The translations under genes were made by a program, and so were the position numbers. Positions 60,330-64,000 of a DNA stretch of 64,000 nt are shown piece by piece. The DNA is from Streptomyces sp. NBC_01264 (GTDB lineage Bacteria; Actinomycetota; Actinomycetes; Streptomycetales; Streptomycetaceae): NCBI RefSeq assembly GCF_026340675.1, contig NZ_JAPEOX010000001.1, positions 1,922,001 through 1,986,000 of the forward strand. The letters are read 5' to 3'. Below the pieces are notes generated by a model. The model had not been told where the DNA came from. It did no database searches and saw nothing but the letters and a program-made list of their open reading frames with translations. Each line of letters starts with the position of its first letter. Position 1 is the stretch's first letter.

Positions 60330-61418
60330 ATGGAGATCTCCGCGTTCCTCATAGCCGGCCTGCTCGTCGCGGCCCTCGCAGTCTTCACCGTGGTGCGGGC
60401 GGTCCGGATCGTCCCCCAGGCCCGCGCTCGCAACGTCGAGCGCCTCGGACGCTACCACCGGACCCTGAAGCCCGGGCTCAACGTGGTCATCCCCTACATC
60501 GACCGCGTCTACCCGGTCATCGACCTGCGCGAGCAGGTCGTCTCCTTCCAACCTCAACCGGTCATCACCGAGGACAATCTCGTCGTCGAGATCGACACCG
60601 TCCTCTACTTCCAGGTCACCGACCCGCGCGCGGCCGCCTACGAGATCGCGAACTTCCTGCAGGCGGTGGAACAGCTGACCGTCACGACGCTGCGCAACGT
60701 CGTCGGCTCCATGGACCTGGAAAAGACCCTGACATCGCGCGACACCATCAACAACCAGCTCCGCGGTGTCCTCGACGAAGCCACTGGTAAATGGGGACTC
60801 AGGGTCAACCGGGTCGAGATCAAGGCCATCGACCCGCCGCAGTCCATCAAGGACGCGATGGAGAAGCAGATGCGGGCCGAGCGGGACAAGCGGGCCGCCA
60901 TCCTCGGAGCCGAGGGGCAGCGCCAGTCCCAGATCCTCACCGCGGAAGGCGACAAGCAGTCCGCCGTCCTGCGTGCCGAAGGCAACCGGACCGCCGAGAT
61001 CCTCAAGGCCGAGGGGCAGTCGCGAGCCATCGACGAGGTGTTCCAGGCCGTCCACCGCAACGACCCCGACCCCAAGCTCCTCGCCTACCAGTACCTCCAG
61101 ATGCTCCCCCAGCTCGCACAGGGCCCGGGCAACACGTTCTGGGTGATACCCGGCGAGGTCACCTCCGCCCTCCAGAACGTGACGCGCGCCTTCACCGAAG
61201 CCCTCCCCCAGTCCGCGGCCACACGCGAGGCGTCCTCGGACGACCTGGCCGTCCAGGCCGCGAACGACGCGGCGAAAGCCGCGGAAGCCGCCGCCGAAGC
61301 CCTCGCCGACGCCGCCGAGGCCGACAGTGAGGCCGTCACCGTCAGCGCGCTCACAGCACGTCGCGACTCCAGCGGGTCGGGCGATAAGGCAGCGCCCCCG
61401 CCCGGTCCACCGAACTGA
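60330..61418 (+). CDS. SPFH/stomatin-like (QmcA-type) protein
   Basis: 362 residues from ATG 60330. A single N-terminal helix (FLIAGLLVAALAVFTVVRAV, about 5-24), then the SPFH core (IVPQARARNVERLGRYHRTLKPGLNVVIPYIDRVYPVIDLREQ and DLEKTLTSRDTINNQLRGVL, about 30-165). A long coiled region with AEGDKQSAVLRAEGNRTAEILKAEGQ repeats follows, then an Ala-rich acidic tail. It forms ring-like membrane assemblies with NfeD. The start follows GGGAGTGAGCC three bases from the nfeD stop. Confidence 0.93.
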   Translation: MEISAFLIAGLLVAALAVFTVVRAVRIVPQARARNVERLGRYHRTLKPGLNVVIPYIDRVYPVIDLREQVVSFQPQPVITEDNLVVEIDTVLYFQVTDPRAAAYEIANFLQAVEQLTVTTLRNVVGSMDLEKTLTSRDTINNQLRGVLDEATGKWGLRVNRVEIKAIDPPQSIKDAMEKQMRAERDKRAAILGAEGQRQSQILTAEGDKQSAVLRAEGNRTAEILKAEGQSRAIDEVFQAVHRNDPDPKLLAYQYLQMLPQLAQGPGNTFWVIPGEVTSALQNVTRAFTEALPQSAATREASSDDLAVQAANDAAKAAEAAAEALADAAEADSEAVTVSALTARRDSSGSGDKAAPPPGPPN

Positions 61419-61656
61419 ATCGACTTCGGGTCGATCCGGACGCGCCACGCACAGATGCTCCAGCGCCGTTCTCGCGCACGGGAGACACCCGAACGCAACC
61501 GCTCGGCAGCCTCGTCAACGTGACCTTGGTGTACCGGTTGTCGGCATGCCTTGCTGATCCCTGGGCACCGGAAGGGCCGCCGGCGAGCCTCCAAGCCTTC
61601 GCCGACGGCGACCACTCACATGGCCCGATACCGGGGCGGTTCGTACGCATTCCTCT

Positions 61657-61863
61657 TCAGGGAGCGCCTGGGGCGTGGTGCAGGGTTGGGCCGATGCCCG
61701 CCGCCCGCGCGTCCGCGACGGTTCTGGGCAGCAGCGCGAGCAGGACCGCAGGCACCACGACGCCACCCAGCCCGCCGAGGAAGGCCAGCACCCCTTTGGC
61801 GTGCAGACGCCGCCTGCGTCGGTTGCGTGACCGCTCGCCGCGACTCGTCTTACGACTGGACAC
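61657..61863 (-). CDS. Small basic membrane peptide downstream of the antiporter
   Basis: 68 residues from ATG 61863, overlapping the end of the antiporter gene by 14 bases. The N-terminus is very basic (RGERSRNRRRRRLHAKG) and one membrane helix follows (VLAFLGGLGGVVVPAVLLALLP, about 25-46). It could be an accessory peptide of the antiporter or a chance open frame in GC-rich DNA. No relative recognised. Confidence 0.4.
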   Translation of the reverse strand: MSSRKTSRGERSRNRRRRRLHAKGVLAFLGGLGGVVVPAVLLALLPRTVADARAAGIGPTLHHAPGAP

Positions 61864-63103
61864 GGCTCGTCTCCGGGTCAGTAGTGACTGGCGGGTGGGA
61901 GGGCCTGGGTGAGCCGGCGGCGGGGATTCCGGCGAGGTCGTCGACGTGGAAAAGGCGCGCGATCGGTACGTCGGTGCTGCTGTGGGCGATGATCGAGAAG
62001 GCGATGCAGATCGCGATGAGGGTGTATGCCTCCTTGCCCTGCGGGATGCCGGCCTGCAGAACCAGCAGGCCGTAGACGACGGACGCGAAGCCCTTGGGCC
62101 CGAACCAGGCGGCGACCATCTTCTCCCGCCGCTCCAGCCGGGTGCCCAGCAGCGACAGGAGCAGCGAGGCCGGGCGGATCAGGACGATCGCCAGGATCAC
62201 CGCTGCGTACCCGCCGAGTGACAGGTCGCCGAAGAGCTGGGGCGTGAGCAGGGCTCCGAAGACGAGCAGGGCGGCGAACTTCGCCAGCTCCGCGAGCGCT
62301 TCGCCGAGCGGCTCGAAGACCGTCTTCGCCTCGGGCGACACGGATGCCAGGACGGCGCCGGCAGAGAAGGCGGCGAGGTAGGGGTTGGCGTGGGTGAGGT
62401 GGCACAGCCCGTACAGGATGATGCCGGTCGCCAGGGGCAGCAGTGGCTGGAGCTTGGGCTCCGCCCCCAGCAGTCGGAGCCGCACCAGGCCGGTGACCAC
62501 CAACGGGAGGACGATCCCGAAGAGGAGCCCCAGCCCGAGCTCCAGACCGATCATCGGGATGGATGCCTGCATCTGGCCGGAGGTCGGTCCTGCGACGGCG
62601 ATGAGGATCAGGACCACCGGAAGGGCGAGACCGTCGTTGATGCCGCTCTCCACGTTGAGCAGTTGGCGCAGCTTCGCCGGTACCTCTTTGCGCCCCACGA
62701 TGGCCGAGGCGAACACCGGGTCCGTCGGCGCCAGCACCGCACCCACCAGGAAGGACGTCGTCCAGTCCAGCCCGACGAGGTAGTGGGTGATCAGCGCCAT
62801 GCCGGCCATCGCCAGCGGCATACCGAGCCCCAGGGCGCGGGCCGGATTCTTCCAGTTTTCCCGCAGCTTCGGGAAGGAGACGTGCATGCCGTCGGTGAAC
62901 AGCACGGCGAACAGCGCAAGATCGGCGGTGACGGCCACGATCGGGCTGTCGGCGGTGATGTGGATCAGCCCGAGGAACCCGTCGCTGACCAGGGCTCCGC
63001 CCGCGAGGAACAGCAGCGAGGTCGAGAGCACGGTGCGGGCGGCGAGCCCGGAGAAGAGGACCGCGATCAGCAGCGCCACACCGAAGACAGCGACGAGCAC
63101 CAT
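61850..63103 (-). CDS. CPA1-family cation/proton antiporter
   Basis: 417 residues from ATG 63103. About twelve hydrophobic segments. The conserved Asp-Pro-Val motif GAVLAPTDPVFASAIVG, the NVESGINDGLALPVVL segment (ND motif of ion binding) and WFGPKGFASVVYGLL mark the NhaP/CPA1 family, which exchanges Na+ or K+ for protons. Together with Kdp and Ktr it would balance K+/Na+ and pH. Direct repeats of TGACGG lie about 100 bases upstream (63201-63217). Confidence 0.93.
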   Translation of the reverse strand: MVLVAVFGVALLIAVLFSGLAARTVLSTSLLFLAGGALVSDGFLGLIHITADSPIVAVTADLALFAVLFTDGMHVSFPKLRENWKNPARALGLGMPLAMAGMALITHYLVGLDWTTSFLVGAVLAPTDPVFASAIVGRKEVPAKLRQLLNVESGINDGLALPVVLILIAVAGPTSGQMQASIPMIGLELGLGLLFGIVLPLVVTGLVRLRLLGAEPKLQPLLPLATGIILYGLCHLTHANPYLAAFSAGAVLASVSPEAKTVFEPLGEALAELAKFAALLVFGALLTPQLFGDLSLGGYAAVILAIVLIRPASLLLSLLGTRLERREKMVAAWFGPKGFASVVYGLLVLQAGIPQGKEAYTLIAICIAFSIIAHSSTDVPIARLFHVDDLAGIPAAGSPRPSHPPVTTDPETSRVQS

Positions 63104-63200
63104 GGCAGAAGCCCCCGATTCGAGAAGAGATGTGTCCCGTATCCGCCGACCAGGCTTCCCGGCACTCCACCGGCTACTTTACGTATCCCTTACGTCGTCT

Positions 63201-63217
63201 TGACGGGGCTCTGACGG
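63201..63217. promoter_or_regulatory. TGACGG direct repeat upstream of the antiporter
   Basis: TGACGG at 63201-63206 and 63212-63217, spaced 11 bases, about 100 bases upstream of the antiporter start codon and within the divergent 204-base gap to the next gene. Same motif and spacing as 54062-54079. Confidence 0.5.
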
Positions 63218-63307
63218 CAGTCCGGACAGCCGCACATTGCCGGACTCCGGCATGAACGCGTCACTTATCGGCCGTCTATCGTGGGCGTACGCATCAGAGA
63301 GGTGTCC

Positions 63308-63628
63308 ATGAACGGAAATCCGCTGTACCACGGCATCGCGCTGGCGGTAGGCACACTGCTCGTGCTCCCCCTGGCGTTGGCGGTGCTGGGCGGCTGGACG
63401 CCGCGCGGGCTCCGGGGGCGGCGGCTGGCCGTCCGTCCCTACGCATGGGCCTTCCTCTGCCTCTATGCCGTGATGCCGCTGAACGCCGTCCCGCGCATGA
63501 TCGACGCACCATCGGGCGTCGTCATGGCCTGCACAGGCCTGGGCTTCGGCTTCGTGGTGGCGGCCGCAGTGTGCTTCCTGCGCGCCGAACGGACCCCACG
63601 CTGCGTGGACTCGCGAGCGAAGAGTTGA
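63308..63628 (+). CDS. Small three-helix membrane protein, unknown
   Basis: 106 residues from ATG 63308, preceded by AGAGAGG. Three hydrophobic segments (LYHGIALAVGTLLVLPLALA at 5-24, then PYAWAFLCLYAVMPLNAVP and VVMACTGLGFGFVVAAAVCF). The GTG at 63281 would add nine residues without a better ribosome site. Divergent from the antiporter and sharing its promoter gap. Next gene starts five bases after the stop. No family recognised. Confidence 0.6.
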   Translation: MNGNPLYHGIALAVGTLLVLPLALAVLGGWTPRGLRGRRLAVRPYAWAFLCLYAVMPLNAVPRMIDAPSGVVMACTGLGFGFVVAAAVCFLRAERTPRCVDSRAKS

Positions 63629-63633
63629 TCGCG

Positions 63634-63843
63634 ATGCCTGGAGGCAGGCTCCTTGGGTGGGTGCGGTGCAACCTCACGGAACGCCGTATGGCGGTCGCCC
63701 TCGTGATCGTCGGCGTTCCTATGACGCTGGCCGGCGCCTTGCTGTACGTCCTGCCGGGCCCCGGATCTCCGGTGCTGGTCATTGGCCTCGCCACGCTCAT
63801 CACAGGCTTGGTCATGCTGGGCTCACGGGCCGGCCAAGGCTGA
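63634..63843 (+). CDS. PGPGW-type small membrane protein
   Basis: 69 residues from ATG 63634, five bases after the previous stop. The C-terminal 45 residues (RRMAVALVIVGVPMTLAGALLYVLPGPGSPVLVIGLATLITGLVML) are a helix-PGPG-helix hairpin of the PF09656-type. Equivalent to the C-terminus of the protein at 58557. Probably a membrane-curvature or small chaperone-like protein; the function is not known. The rest of the window (to 64,000) shows no gene. Confidence 0.68.
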   Translation: MPGGRLLGWVRCNLTERRMAVALVIVGVPMTLAGALLYVLPGPGSPVLVIGLATLITGLVMLGSRAGQG

Positions 63844-64000
63844 GCCGACAGGAAGACGCCCTCGGCGCTCCTGCCAGTCCGCACCGACCGCTCGGAACGG
63901 TGCCCGCTCGCGCTCAGTGTGCTGCCGTTCAACGTCGGGCGGCAGCCGAAAGCATCTGACGACGACGGTCGTGCGAGAGTCAGTCCGGAGGCGGGCGTCC

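Overview
The composition (very high GC, GTG/TTG starts, one-base stop/start overlaps) and the gene families (DUF317 proteins, SCO6880/SCO6881-like conjugation proteins, Streptomyces-type IS5 and IS481 transposases, kdp genes with a 29-residue KdpF) point to a Streptomyces chromosome arm or large plasmid. No rRNA, intact tRNA, CRISPR array, integrase or complete replication gene is visible.

1-29,306 is one half of a conjugative element of the type IV secretion (T4SS) kind, not the classical TraB kind of Streptomyces plasmids. Apparatus genes come first: pilin-like end (1-231), VirB8-like (231), VirB6-like (956), PrgI/SCO6880-like (2429) and VirB4-like ATPase (4420), with the VirD4-like coupling ATPase 12 kb later (18296). 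Between and after them lie about 22 small, tightly packed genes of largely unknown function: a ParB-like protein, a degenerate relaxase-like protein, two DUF317 gene pairs, a split/fused paralogue set, and two winged-helix-like paralogues. Many of these cargo proteins end in a Pro/Ala-rich linker and a short Arg-rich tail that the apparatus proteins lack, and several seem to start at CTG or ATC. The block closes with a PP-loop (PAPS-reductase-like) enzyme, a cytosine-C5 methyltransferase, a protein with two DnaB-N-like domains but no helicase motor, and a DUF317 gene broken by an IS1380-type element whose exact ends can be read.

29,307-42,566 is a scrap zone of insertion and decay: transposase fragments (IS5-like, IS481-like), two inverted transposase tails around a PadR/AAA-ATPase operon, a CspA-like gene, a NucS-like nuclease, a half tRNA-Arg, a conserved gene split by two back-to-back insertion sequences that used the same TAA target, an ABC exporter with a divergent MarR-type regulator, and a pyrF fragment.

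42,567-63,843 is a coherent ion-homeostasis region: KtrA/KtrB potassium uptake, complete kdpFABC with kdpE and kdpD (all minus strand), a DUF4118 sensor-like protein, a second kdpF, an orphan second kdpB, an SDR protein lacking the catalytic Lys, small PGPGW-type membrane proteins, an RsbW-like ATPase, an NfeD/stomatin pair and a CPA1 cation/proton antiporter. Eleven-base direct repeats built on TGACGG occur next to several of these genes, suggesting one OmpR-type regulator (KdpE is the candidate) acting on them together.
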